A DNA stretch of 64,000 nt from Betaproteobacteria bacterium. GTDB lineage: Bacteria > Pseudomonadota > Gammaproteobacteria > Burkholderiales > Rhodocyclaceae. The DNA lies in contig WQYQ01000002.1 in NCBI GenBank assembly GCA_009781175.1, positions 124,001 through 188,000 of the forward strand, in the 5' to 3' direction. The notes below the pieces were generated by a model. That model was not told where the DNA came from. It searched no databases and was given only the letters and a program-made list of their open reading frames with translations. Positions 53,506 through 61,821 of this stretch are shown piece by piece (the stretch's first letter is position 1; each line of letters begins with the position of its first letter). The position numbers and the translations under genes were made by a program.

Positions 53506-54936
53506 TTAAGCAGCGGTATAGGCCGTTTTCACCGTGGTGAAAAATTCCGCGGCATAGCTGCCCTGTTCGCGCGACCCAAGGCTGGAAGCCTTGCGCCCGC
53601 CGAAGGGCACGTGGTAATCGACTCCGGCCGTGGCCAGATTCACCATGACCATGCCGGCCTGGGAATGCCTCTTGAAGTAAGTCGCGTATTTCAGGGAGGT
53701 GGTGCAGATCCCGGCGGATAATCCGTACTCGGTATCGTTGGCCACCAGCAAGGCTTCCTCATAGGTCGCCACGGGAATGGCGCAAGCCACCGGGCCGAAG
53801 ATTTCTTCGCGGGCGATCCGCATGCGGTTATCCGCATCGGCGAAAAACGCCGGGGCCATGTAGAAGCCGTCCTTGTCGCGGGTCAGGCGATTGCCGCCGC
53901 AGGCCAGCCGCGCGCCTTCCTCGCGGCCGATCGCCACATAAGCGAGATCCTGATCGAGCTGGTCCTGATCGACCACGGGGCCAATATCGGTTCCCGGCTG
54001 GAGGGCGTCGTCCACCCGCAGCGCTTCGAGCCGCTTGGTCATTTCCGCGACGAAAGCCGGGTAGATGCCTTTCTGGACGATGAATCGGCTCGATGCGGTG
54101 CAGCGCTGTCCGGTCGAGTAATACGCGCCCTGGATCGCGCAATTGACGGCCACGTCCAGGTCGGCGTCGTCGAGGATGACGAGCGGGTTTTTACCGCCCA
54201 TTTCGAGCTGCACCTTAGCCAGGCGGCGCGATGCGCCGTCGAGAATGCGGCGGCCGGTGGTCGTCGAACCGGTGAAGGTGATGGCGTTGACGGCCGGATT
54301 GTCGATGAGGGCTTGCCCAACCCGGCTCCCCGGCCCCATGACGAGGTTGAAGACCCCTGCCGGCAAACCGGAGCGGCTGATGATTTCAGTCAGCGCCCAA
54401 GCGGACGCGGGTACCAGTTCCGCCGGCTTGAAGACTACGCAATTCCCGTAGGCGAGCGCCGGCGCGATCTTCCAGGCCGGAATGGCGATCGGGAAATTCC
54501 ACGGCGTGATGATGCCCACCACGCCGACCGGCTCGCGGGTGATCTCGATGTCCACGCCCGGCCGCACCGAAGCCAAGCGCTCGCCGCGCTGCCGCAGCAC
54601 TTCGGCGGCGAAGAACTTGAATATCTGACCAGCGCGCGCCGCCTCGCCGATGCCTTCGGGCAGGGTTTTGCCTTCCTCGCGCGAAAGCAGCCGGCCGAGT
54701 TCTTCCTTGCGCGCCAGGATTTCCGTGCCGATGCGGTCGAGGCAGTCGGAGCGCGTCTGGATATTGCCGCTGCCCCAGGCGGGAAAGGCCGCGGCCGCGG
54801 CGGCGATCGCCAGCGCGGCCTGTTCGCCATCGGCCTGGGCGTACTCGGCGATGATGTCGGAGGTGTCCGAAGGATTGATGTTCGGACGGCTGGCAACGCC
54901 GGGAACGAATTTCCCGTCGATGAAATTAGCTTGCAT
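53506..54936 (-). CDS. davD: Glutarate-semialdehyde / succinate-semialdehyde dehydrogenase
   Basis: NAD(P)-dependent aldehyde dehydrogenase of 476 residues. Motifs: TPWNFPIAIPAWKIAPALA, FTGSTTTGRRIL, catalytic Glu in LEMGGKNPLVIL, catalytic Cys in GQRCTASSRFIV. It lies in one operon with a 5-aminovalerate-type transaminase, a glutarate CoA-transferase and glutaryl-CoA dehydrogenase, so its likely substrate is glutarate semialdehyde; sequence alone would also fit succinate or 2-oxoglutarate semialdehyde. Nine bases separate it from gcdG. Confidence 0.85.
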   Translation of the reverse strand: MQANFIDGKFVPGVASRPNINPSDTSDIIAEYAQADGEQAALAIAAAAAAFPAWGSGNIQTRSDCLDRIGTEILARKEELGRLLSREEGKTLPEGIGEAARAGQIFKFFAAEVLRQRGERLASVRPGVDIEITREPVGVVGIITPWNFPIAIPAWKIAPALAYGNCVVFKPAELVPASAWALTEIISRSGLPAGVFNLVMGPGSRVGQALIDNPAVNAITFTGSTTTGRRILDGASRRLAKVQLEMGGKNPLVILDDADLDVAVNCAIQGAYYSTGQRCTASSRFIVQKGIYPAFVAEMTKRLEALRVDDALQPGTDIGPVVDQDQLDQDLAYVAIGREEGARLACGGNRLTRDKDGFYMAPAFFADADNRMRIAREEIFGPVACAIPVATYEEALLVANDTEYGLSAGICTTSLKYATYFKRHSQAGMVMVNLATAGVDYHVPFGGRKASSLGSREQGSYAAEFFTTVKTAYTAA

Positions 54937-54945
54937 GCTTACTCC

Positions 54946-56169
54946 TTAGATCACGCCGGAATTTCTGAGGGCCGCGACCGTTTCCTCGGACAGGCCCAAC
55001 AGCCGGTGCAGAATTTCGTCGGTGTGCTGCCCGAGCGTGGGCGGGGCCGAACGGTAGGCGACCGGGCTGGCCGACATGCGGATCGGGTTGGCCACGCCCG
55101 GAGCGCTGCCGGCGACGGGATGGGGCAAATCGATGCGCAAGCCCCTGGCGAGCACCTGGGGATCGGCGAAAACCCCTTGCAGATCGTTGATCGGGCCGCC
55201 GGGAACGCCCGCCTGTTCAAACGCGGCGATCCATTCGGCGGTCGTGCGCCGCTTGGTTTCCACGCGCAGCAGTTCGATCAGCTCATCGCGATGCGCGACC
55301 CGGCTGGCGTTGGTTGCGAAGCGCGCATCGCCGCCCCATTCGGGATGCCCGAGCAACTGACATAGCTTGCGGAACTGGCTGTCGTTGCCGACGGCGATAA
55401 TCATGTCGCCATCGGCGGTCGGGAAATCCTGGTACGGCACGATGTTCGGATGCGCGTTGCCCATCCGCTTCGGCGCGACGCCGGTCGTGAGGAAGTTCAG
55501 ATCCTGGTTGGCGAGACAGGCGATTTGAACATCGAGCAGGGCCAGGTCGATATATTGCCCTTCCCCGGTCCGCGCGCGATGCGCCACGGCGGCGAGTATG
55601 GCGACGGTGGCGTACAGGCCGGTCATGACATCGGTCAGGGCGACGCCGACTTTCTGGGGGCCAGCGCCCGCTTCACCATCCTTGCGCCCGGTGATGCTCA
55701 TCAAGCCGCCGAGCCCTTGAATCAGGAAGTCATAGCCCGGCCTGGCCGCGTAAGGGCCATCCTGGCCAAAGCCGGTGATCGAGCAATAAATGAGGCCGGG
55801 ATTGGCCTCGCGCAGGCTGTCGTAATCAAGGCCGTATTGCTTGAGGCCGCCGAGCTTGAAATTCTCGATCACGATGTCCGACTTCCCCGCCAGTTCGCGC
55901 ACCAGGCGCTGCCCTTCGGGCTGGGTGATGTCGATCGCGATCGACTCTTTGTTACGGTTCGCGCACAGGTAGTAAGCCGCCTCGCTGGTGTCTCGGCCCG
56001 CGGCGTCCTTCAGATAGGGCGGCCCCCAGGCCCGCGTGTCGTCACCGCTTCCGGGCCGTTCCACCTTGATGACTTCCGCGCCCAGATCCGCGAGGAGCTG
56101 GCCGGCCCAGGGACCGGCCAGAACCCTGGAAAGATCGAGCACCCGAAGCCCCGCCAATGCTCCGCTCAT
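54946..56169 (-). CDS. gcdG: CoA-transferase, CaiB/BaiF family (succinyl-CoA:glutarate type)
   Basis: Type III CoA-transferase of 407 residues that would pass CoA from succinyl-CoA to glutarate. Family landmarks: RVLDLSRVLAGPWAGQLLADLGAEVIKVE (N-terminal, cut), GYDFLIQGLGGLMSITG with the catalytic Asp, and GVALTDVMTGLYA. Position directly after gcdH matches gcdHG operons for glutarate use. GAGG lies before the ATG at 56169, seven bases after the gcdH stop. Confidence 0.87.
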   Translation of the reverse strand: MSGALAGLRVLDLSRVLAGPWAGQLLADLGAEVIKVERPGSGDDTRAWGPPYLKDAAGRDTSEAAYYLCANRNKESIAIDITQPEGQRLVRELAGKSDIVIENFKLGGLKQYGLDYDSLREANPGLIYCSITGFGQDGPYAARPGYDFLIQGLGGLMSITGRKDGEAGAGPQKVGVALTDVMTGLYATVAILAAVAHRARTGEGQYIDLALLDVQIACLANQDLNFLTTGVAPKRMGNAHPNIVPYQDFPTADGDMIIAVGNDSQFRKLCQLLGHPEWGGDARFATNASRVAHRDELIELLRVETKRRTTAEWIAAFEQAGVPGGPINDLQGVFADPQVLARGLRIDLPHPVAGSAPGVANPIRMSASPVAYRSAPPTLGQHTDEILHRLLGLSEETVAALRNSGVI

Positions 56170-56176
56170 GGCTGCC

Positions 56177-57361
56177 TCACTGTTCCGCGGCGAACGCCTG
56201 GATGCCGGTCTGGGCGCGCCCGAGAATCAGCGCGTGAATGTCATGGGTGCCTTCGTAGGTATTCACGACCTCTAGGTTCACCATGTGCCGGATGACGCCG
56301 AACTCATCGGAAATGCCGTTGCCGCCGAGCATATCGCGCGCCACCCGCGCCACATCCAGCGCCTTGCCGCAGGAGTTGCGCTTCATGATCGAGGTGATCT
56401 CGACCGCCGCAGTGCCTTCGTCCTTCATGCGCCCAAGGCGCAGGCAGCCTTGCAGGGCGAGCGTAATTTCGGTCTGCATGTCGGCCAGGCGCTTCTGCAC
56501 CAGTTGATTGGCCGCCAGCGGACGGCCGAACTGTTTGCGGTCGAGGACATATTGCCGGGCTATGTGCCAGCAGGCTTCCGCCGCCCCGAGCGCGCCCCAG
56601 GCAATGCCGTAGCGGGCGGAATTGAGGCAGGTGAAGGGGCCGCGCAGGCCGGACACGCCAGGCATCAGGTTCTCGGCCGGCACGAAAACATCGTCCATGA
56701 CGATCTCGCCGGTAATCGAGGCGCGCAAGCCGACCTTGCCGTGAATCGCGGGCGCGGAAAGGCCCTTCCAGCCTTTTTCCAGGATGAAGCCACGAATCTT
56801 GCCGTCGTCGGTCTTGGCCCAAACGACGAACACATCGGCGATCGGGCTGTTGGTAATCCACATTTTCGCGCCCGACAGGCGGTAGCCGCCTTCGACGGAA
56901 CGCGCCCGCGTCACCATACTGCCGGGGTCGGAGCCGTAGTTGGGCTCGGTCAGGCCGAAGCAGCCGATCCATTCACCGCTGGCCAGCCGGGGCAGATATT
57001 TCTGCTTCTGTTCCTCGGTCCCGAACTCATAGATCGGCACCATGACCAGCGAGGACTGGACGCTCATCATCGAGCGATAGCCCGAATCCACGCGCTCGAT
57101 CTCGCGCGCGATCAGGCCATAGGTCACGTAATTGAGCCCCGCACCGCCATACTGCTCAGGGATCGTCGGACCGAGCAAACCGAGTTCCCCCATTTCGCGA
57201 AAGATGGCCGGATCGGTCTTTTCCTCGCGAAAGGCTTCGAGGACGCGCGAGGCCAGTTTATCGGCGGCATAAGCGCGCACCGAGTCGCGCACCATGCGCT
57301 CCTCTTCGGTGAGCTGTTGATCCAGCAGCAGGGGATCTTCCCAGTTGAAAGTGGCTTGCAT
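56177..57361 (-). CDS. gcdH: Glutaryl-CoA dehydrogenase
   Basis: Oxidises and decarboxylates glutaryl-CoA to crotonyl-CoA with FAD. The 394-residue acyl-CoA-dehydrogenase-fold protein has [18 protein letters not shown], the [18 protein letters not shown] strand and, near the C-terminus, the catalytic Glu in [29 protein letters not shown] and the Arg/Tyr context fit GcdH more than straight-chain dehydrogenases. The ATG at 57361 has AAGGAAATT upstream; an ATG at 57376 is less likely. Confidence 0.92.
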   Translation of the reverse strand: MQATFNWEDPLLLDQQLTEEERMVRDSVRAYAADKLASRVLEAFREEKTDPAIFREMGELGLLGPTIPEQYGGAGLNYVTYGLIAREIERVDSGYRSMMSVQSSLVMVPIYEFGTEEQKQKYLPRLASGEWIGCFGLTEPNYGSDPGSMVTRARSVEGGYRLSGAKMWITNSPIADVFVVWAKTDDGKIRGFILEKGWKGLSAPAIHGKVGLRASITGEIVMDDVFVPAENLMPGVSGLRGPFTCLNSARYGIAWGALGAAEACWHIARQYVLDRKQFGRPLAANQLVQKRLADMQTEITLALQGCLRLGRMKDEGTAAVEITSIMKRNSCGKALDVARVARDMLGGNGISDEFGVIRHMVNLEVVNTYEGTHDIHALILGRAQTGIQAFAAEQ

Positions 57362-57452
57362 AATTTCCTTGAACAACGATTGCTTGATATGAGTTGGGAA
57401 AAAATGACGGAGGGAATCGGAGTACCTTCCGTCACGCGCCGATCATCGGCTA

Positions 57453-57637
57453 TTAGAGCGGTTTTGGTTTATGTGTGGACACTCCCTCTCCCCCAGCCGG
57501 CTCCGCCCCCCTCGCTGCGCTCTCCCCGCACGCGGGCGAGGGGAGCGTCTTCCCCTCTCCCACTTGTGGGAGAGGGTGCCCCGAAGGGGCGGGAGAGGGA
57601 AAGCGAAGCGTATACATTTGAATCAAAAATGCTCTAA
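57453..57637. repeat. Miniature inverted-repeat element, family Z, between gcdH and davT
   Basis: Ends TTAGAGC-GG-TTTTGG and inverted TTAGAGC-AT-TTTTTG extend as imperfect inverted repeats for about 25 bases. The interior (57481-57610) holds the widespread CCCTCTCCCACTTGTGGGAGAGGG-type hairpins and a GCCCCGAAGGGGC hairpin. No coding capacity. The davT stop codon (TAG) lies inside the right-hand end, so the element abuts or overlaps the gene's last codons. No target duplication is evident. Confidence 0.55.
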
Positions 57638-58938
57638 ATTTTGCCGGCAGCGGCCAAGTCATCCAGGATTCCGCTGATGACAGCAAGGCCCTCATCGAGA
57701 ATCTGGTCGGAAATCGTCAGCGGCACCATGATCCGCAGCACGTTGGCATTCACGCCGCAGGTCAGCAGGAGCAGCCCGCGCTTGAAGGCTTCCGCCTTCA
57801 ACTGGTTGGCGATATCGGCGGAGGGTTGGGATTTGTCGCCGCCCTTGAAAAACTCCACGGCGGTCATCGCGCCGAGGCCGCGGACATCGCCGATACAGGC
57901 GTGTTTTTTGGCGAGGCTGGAGAAAAAGCCGCGCAGGCGCTCGCCGATCGCCATGCTGCGCTGGCACAGGCCCTCTTCCTCAACGATGTCGAGCACCGCA
58001 TTCGCGGCCGCGCAGGCCAGCGGATTGCCGGCATAGGTGCTGCCCAGGCCGCCAGGGCTACAGGCATCCATGATGTCGGCACGCGCGACGACGGCGGAGA
58101 TCGGCGTACCACCCCCGAGCCCTTTGGCCATGGTGATGATGTCCGGCACCACGCCGGCATGCTCCACGGCGAACATCTTGCCGGTGCGGGCGACGCCCGT
58201 CTGGATTTCGTCGGCGACGAGCAGGATGCCGTGCTGATCGCACAGGGCGCGCAGGCGTTGCAGAAAATCCGCCGGCGCCGGCGTGTAGCCCCCCTCGCCC
58301 TGCACGGGTTCGACGAAGATCGCCGCCACACGGGCAGCCTCGATGTCGTTCTTGAAAATCTTTTCGATACCGGCGATCGCATCATCGGTGGAAATGCCAT
58401 TAACCGCGGAGGGGAACGGCGCATGGAAAATTTCGCCCGGGAAGGGTCCAAAACCCGTCTTGTAGGGCTCGACCTTGCCGGTGAGGGACAGCGAGTACAT
58501 CGTGCGGCCGTGGAAAGCGCCGTTGAAGGCGATGATTCCCGAACGCCCGGTGTAGGCCCGCGCGACCTTGATGGCGTTCTCGACAGCTTCCGCCCCGGTG
58601 CTCATCAGGAAGGCTTTTTTCGGCGCGCTGCCCGGAGCCAGTTTGCACAGGCGCTCGGCCAGGGAGATATAGCTTTCGTAGGCGACCACCTGGAAGCAGG
58701 TATGCGTGAACAGGGGAACCTGGGCCTGGATCGCGGCGACAACCTTCGGATGGCAGTGGCCGGTATTGACCACGGCGATGCCGGCGCAGAAATCGATATA
58801 GCGCTTGCCCTCCACGTCCCAGACTTCGCTGTTCAGCGCCTTGCTGGCAAAGATCGGATGCGCGTTGCCGATTCCGCGCGGAAGCGCGTCGACGCGGCGC
58901 GCCATGAGTTGAGCATTGGTCTGGGCGGTCGAAGCCAT
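57634..58938 (-). CDS. davT: 5-aminovalerate / 4-aminobutyrate aminotransferase
   Basis: Class III PLP-dependent transaminase of 434 residues using 2-oxoglutarate as amino acceptor. Motifs: STGAEAVENAIKVARAYTGR, FNGAFHGRTMYSLSLTGK, LVADEIQTGVARTG with the cofactor Asp, and the PLP Lys in MAKGLGGGTPISAV. Its operon with davD and gcdHG indicates 5-aminovalerate (lysine breakdown), though 4-aminobutyrate is a possible co-substrate. The start MASTAQ at 58938 has AAGGAAAA upstream; the longer frame that crosses the divergent regulator is rejected. Confidence 0.9.
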   Translation of the reverse strand: MASTAQTNAQLMARRVDALPRGIGNAHPIFASKALNSEVWDVEGKRYIDFCAGIAVVNTGHCHPKVVAAIQAQVPLFTHTCFQVVAYESYISLAERLCKLAPGSAPKKAFLMSTGAEAVENAIKVARAYTGRSGIIAFNGAFHGRTMYSLSLTGKVEPYKTGFGPFPGEIFHAPFPSAVNGISTDDAIAGIEKIFKNDIEAARVAAIFVEPVQGEGGYTPAPADFLQRLRALCDQHGILLVADEIQTGVARTGKMFAVEHAGVVPDIITMAKGLGGGTPISAVVARADIMDACSPGGLGSTYAGNPLACAAANAVLDIVEEEGLCQRSMAIGERLRGFFSSLAKKHACIGDVRGLGAMTAVEFFKGGDKSQPSADIANQLKAEAFKRGLLLLTCGVNANVLRIMVPLTISDQILDEGLAVISGILDDLAAAGKI

Positions 58939-59103
58939 GGAGTTTTCCTTTCGTATAGTTAATGACCCTAACTCTAGGCGCGCCCCCGTTCCCCTCCCAT
59001 ACACAAGCGCCGCGATTTTGCGCGGTACTGTACTGGTGCCGCGGGCAGCACAATTTCGCCGCGCGGCGGGCGTACAATCAATGCTCCGCGCAGTAAGCCT
59101 TGC
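58939..59103. promoter_or_regulatory. Divergent davT / MocR-regulator control region
   Basis: The 165 bases contain an imperfect inverted repeat GGTAC-TGTACTG-GTGCC near 59024-59040 and a symmetric AGTTAATGACCCTAACT near 58957-58973 just upstream of davT. Either may bind the MocR regulator; a TATACG -10-like hexamer lies beside the latter on the minus strand. No gene is supported. Confidence 0.4.
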
Positions 59104-60528
59104 ATGCGGGCAAAGCCACTGAACGACCCATCGATGCTGACCCTCGATCCCACTTCCCAGCAGCCGCTCGTCCTCCAGATCGTCGAAGGAATCAAAACCC
59201 TCATCAGCGAACGCAAACTGCGGCCGGGGACCAAGCTCCCCTCCATCCGGCAGTTCGCGGAAACCCATGGTGTCAGCGTTTCCACGGTTGTCGAAGCCTA
59301 TGATCGCCTAGTTGCCGACGGCCGCCTCGTATCGCGCCAGAGCGCTGGTTTCTACGTCCGCGCCTCGCCGCAAGGCATTTACCGCGAGGAAGCCCAGTCC
59401 CTGCGCAACATCCGCTTCGATCCGTTGTGGTTCGTGCGGCGCGCCTGGGAAAGCCAGTCGGCGGAAGTCACCCCGGGCTTCGGCTGGGTTCCCGACGCCT
59501 GGCTCGACGACGAAGCCGTGCGCCGCGCCCTGCGCAGCCTGGCGGCCAAACCGCTGAGTCCAATGGTGGGCTACGGCAACCCGCGCGGACAGATCAACCT
59601 GCGGCTGAAAATCTGCGACTGGCTGGCGGAACAGGAAATCGCCGCCGCCCCGGACCAGATCCTGCTGACCACTGGGGCCAGCCACGCGATCGAACTCGTA
59701 TCCCAATATCTGCTGCGCCCCGGCGACGCCGTGCTGGTGGATCAGCCGGGCTACAGCGTCACGATGGCCAACCTGCGCGCCAGCGGCGCGAAACTGATCG
59801 GCGTCCCCTGGACGCCGCAAGGGCCCGACGTAGGCATGCTCGAAAAGCTCGCGGCGGAACACCGTCCCCGCGCCTTTTTCACGAATTCACGCCTGCACAA
59901 CCCGACCGGCGCCAGCTATGCGGCGGCGACGGCTCATCGGGTGTTGCAACTGGCCGACCGCCACGATTTCGTGGTGGTCGAGGACGACGTCTGCGCCGAT
60001 CTGGATTTGAGTTCGCGCCGCAGCCTGGCCTGCCTCGACCAACTCAACCGCGTCATTTACCTCACCAGTTTTTCGAAATCGATTTCGCCCCGGCTGCGCG
60101 TCGGCTTCATCGCCGCGCATCAGGACGCGATCGAGGACATCACCCAGATCAAGATCATGACGGGCCTGACCTCCTCCGAGATCGCCGAGCGCCTGATCTA
60201 TGAGATTCTGACCGAAGGGCGCTTCCGCAAGCATGTCCGCACCTTGCGCGAACGCCTCGGCGCGGCCCAGGAGGATACGGCGCGGCGCATCGAGCAAGCC
60301 GGACTGGAACTCTTCGACACGCCCAAGGCGGGCCTTTTCCTGTGGGCGCGCCATCCGCGCTTTTCCGATTCCGCAGTGCTTTGCAACCAGGCGATCGAAG
60401 CCGACCTGCTCCTCGCCCCCGGCCACCTGTTCATGAGCGAGGGCCAGACAACCCCCTGGATGCGCTTCAACTCCGGCTACAGCGACAGCCCGCGGCTTTA
60501 CGCTTTTCTTGAGGTGCTAAACACCTAG
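59104..60528 (+). CDS. MocR-family regulator (GntR helix-turn-helix plus aminotransferase fold)
   Basis: A 474-residue GabR/MocR-type regulator. Residues 15-80 form a GntR winged helix (LVLQIVEGIKTLISERKLRPG, KLPSIRQFAETHGVSVSTVVEAYDRL as separate blocks) and residues 110-470 a fold-type I aminotransferase domain with PLP Lys in TSFSKSISPRLRVGF. Such proteins bind an external aldimine of an amino-acid effector. Being divergent from davT, it most likely activates or represses the 5-aminovalerate operon. The ATG at 59104 lacks a clear ribosome site; 59134 is an alternative. Confidence 0.88.
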   Translation: MRAKPLNDPSMLTLDPTSQQPLVLQIVEGIKTLISERKLRPGTKLPSIRQFAETHGVSVSTVVEAYDRLVADGRLVSRQSAGFYVRASPQGIYREEAQSLRNIRFDPLWFVRRAWESQSAEVTPGFGWVPDAWLDDEAVRRALRSLAAKPLSPMVGYGNPRGQINLRLKICDWLAEQEIAAAPDQILLTTGASHAIELVSQYLLRPGDAVLVDQPGYSVTMANLRASGAKLIGVPWTPQGPDVGMLEKLAAEHRPRAFFTNSRLHNPTGASYAAATAHRVLQLADRHDFVVVEDDVCADLDLSSRRSLACLDQLNRVIYLTSFSKSISPRLRVGFIAAHQDAIEDITQIKIMTGLTSSEIAERLIYEILTEGRFRKHVRTLRERLGAAQEDTARRIEQAGLELFDTPKAGLFLWARHPRFSDSAVLCNQAIEADLLLAPGHLFMSEGQTTPWMRFNSGYSDSPRLYAFLEVLNT

Positions 60529-61568
60529 AGGCTGTCGTCCTGCAGCCGGCAGCGGACAGTCGCAGTGAACTCCGCGCAGGAGGCCGTTCCGCCCAGGTCC
60601 GAGGTGCGCACGCGGTCGTCGTTAAGCGTCGCCACGATGGCGGCGCGCAGGCGCGCCGCGGCGGACGCCTTGCCGATATGGTCGAGCAGCATGGCGCCGG
60701 CCAACAGGAGGGCGCTTGGATTGGCGACGCCATGGCCGGCGATGTCGGGCGCCGATCCGTGCACCGGCTCGAAAAGGGCGAGCCCTTCGCCGATGTTGGC
60801 GCCCGGCGCCATGCCCAGGCCGCCGGTCACGCCGGCGGCGAGATCGGAGAGGATGTCGCCGAACAGGTTGGTGGTGACGATCACGTCGAAATGCTCCGGC
60901 GTCATGGCGAGCCGCATGGCGCAGGCGTCGACGATCATTTCCTCAAGCTCAAAGCAACCGCTGTAGTGAGTCTGGTAAAGGTCGCGGGCGGTTTCGAGAA
61001 AAATGCCGGAGAGGATCTTCAGGACATTCGCCTTGTGCACGACAGTGACCTTGTTCCTGCCGTGCTTCACGGCATGCTCGAAGGCGAAACGCAAGATCCG
61101 CTCGCAGCCGGCGCGCGTGTTGTAGGCGGTCGCCACGGCAACCGCCCGCGGGTCGTCGCCGACGGCGATATAGGCTTCGCTGGCCGCGTAAAGCCCTTCT
61201 GTGTTTTCGCGCACGACGACGATATCGAGCGGCGGCCGGCCCGATCCGGTAAGAAGGGTACGGTTCGGGCGCAGATTGACGAAGAGCTGGAATTCCTGGC
61301 GCAGCCTGACCAGCGGAGAGCGGAATCCGACCGCCAACGGGGTTTGAATCGGGCCTTTGATGGCGAGGCCGGTGTATCGCAGGCTGGCGACGGTTTCACT
61401 CGGCAGCGCCTCGCCCGACTGCTCGAAAGCCTTGGCGCCCATGCTTGCGGGCCGCCAGCCCACGGGTTGCCCGAGCGATTCGAAGACCGCGACCAAGGCC
61501 GCCGTGATTTCGGGGCCGATGCCGTCCCCTTCGATGAGCGTAACCGGTACTTGCTTTGCTTGGTTCAT
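60525..61568 (-). CDS. Isocitrate/isopropylmalate dehydrogenase family protein
   Basis: NAD(P)-dependent beta-decarboxylating dehydrogenase of 347 residues. Motifs: IEGDGIGPEI, NLRPNRTL, the substrate loop VVVRENTEGLYAA, the catalytic Lys segment VVHKANVLKI, IVTTNLFGDILSDLAAG and GLALFEPVHGSAPDIAG. The ENTEGLYA loop points to the NAD-isocitrate/homoisocitrate/tartrate side of the family rather than to LeuB. The exact substrate is not readable. Its stop overlaps that of the MocR regulator by four bases in convergent orientation. Confidence 0.83.
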   Translation of the reverse strand: MNQAKQVPVTLIEGDGIGPEITAALVAVFESLGQPVGWRPASMGAKAFEQSGEALPSETVASLRYTGLAIKGPIQTPLAVGFRSPLVRLRQEFQLFVNLRPNRTLLTGSGRPPLDIVVVRENTEGLYAASEAYIAVGDDPRAVAVATAYNTRAGCERILRFAFEHAVKHGRNKVTVVHKANVLKILSGIFLETARDLYQTHYSGCFELEEMIVDACAMRLAMTPEHFDVIVTTNLFGDILSDLAAGVTGGLGMAPGANIGEGLALFEPVHGSAPDIAGHGVANPSALLLAGAMLLDHIGKASAAARLRAAIVATLNDDRVRTSDLGGTASCAEFTATVRCRLQDDSL

Positions 61569-61609
61569 GGATTCAGCGGTTCGGTGGACTGATAGAGCGC
61601 AGCCAGAGT

Positions 61610-61656
61610 GATGCAGTTACGCAGCGTAAAACTCCAGGAAGCTGCATGGCTGCATC
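61610..61656. promoter_or_regulatory. Pair of GATGCAG-type enhancer-like sites
   Basis: GATGCAG-TT-ACGCAGC (61610-61625) and, on the minus strand, GATGCAG-CC-ATGCAGC (61656-61641) agree at 13 of 16 positions; centres are 31 bases apart. They resemble the perfect palindrome GATGCAG-AA-CTGCATC upstream of the DUF1329 operon. The nearer site is 82 bases upstream of the -24 element at 61729. Confidence 0.5.
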
Positions 61657-61728
61657 GTTGGTCGGGGCAGCGCATTTCGTTATCCGTTAATTTGTTGATT
61701 CATAAGGGTTTATTTTGTTTCGCGCACG

Positions 61729-61743
61729 TGGCACGGATATTGA
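61729..61743 (+). promoter_or_regulatory. Sigma-54-like promoter for the TMADH-like gene
   Basis: TGGCACGGATATTGA has GG and GA ten bases apart and matches TGGCACG-N4-TTGC except for A in place of the last C, the same deviation as the DUF1329 operon element. The start would be near 61755, with a 67-base leader that includes a run of G-rich/C-rich segments able to fold (61745-61795). Confidence 0.5.
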
Positions 61744-61821
61744 GAGAGGGGTAACCCAGGGGGGAGGGTTTCCCACTCTCCTGAACAAGTTGCCAATCAA
61801 TATTTCCCGAAGGAGGACCCT

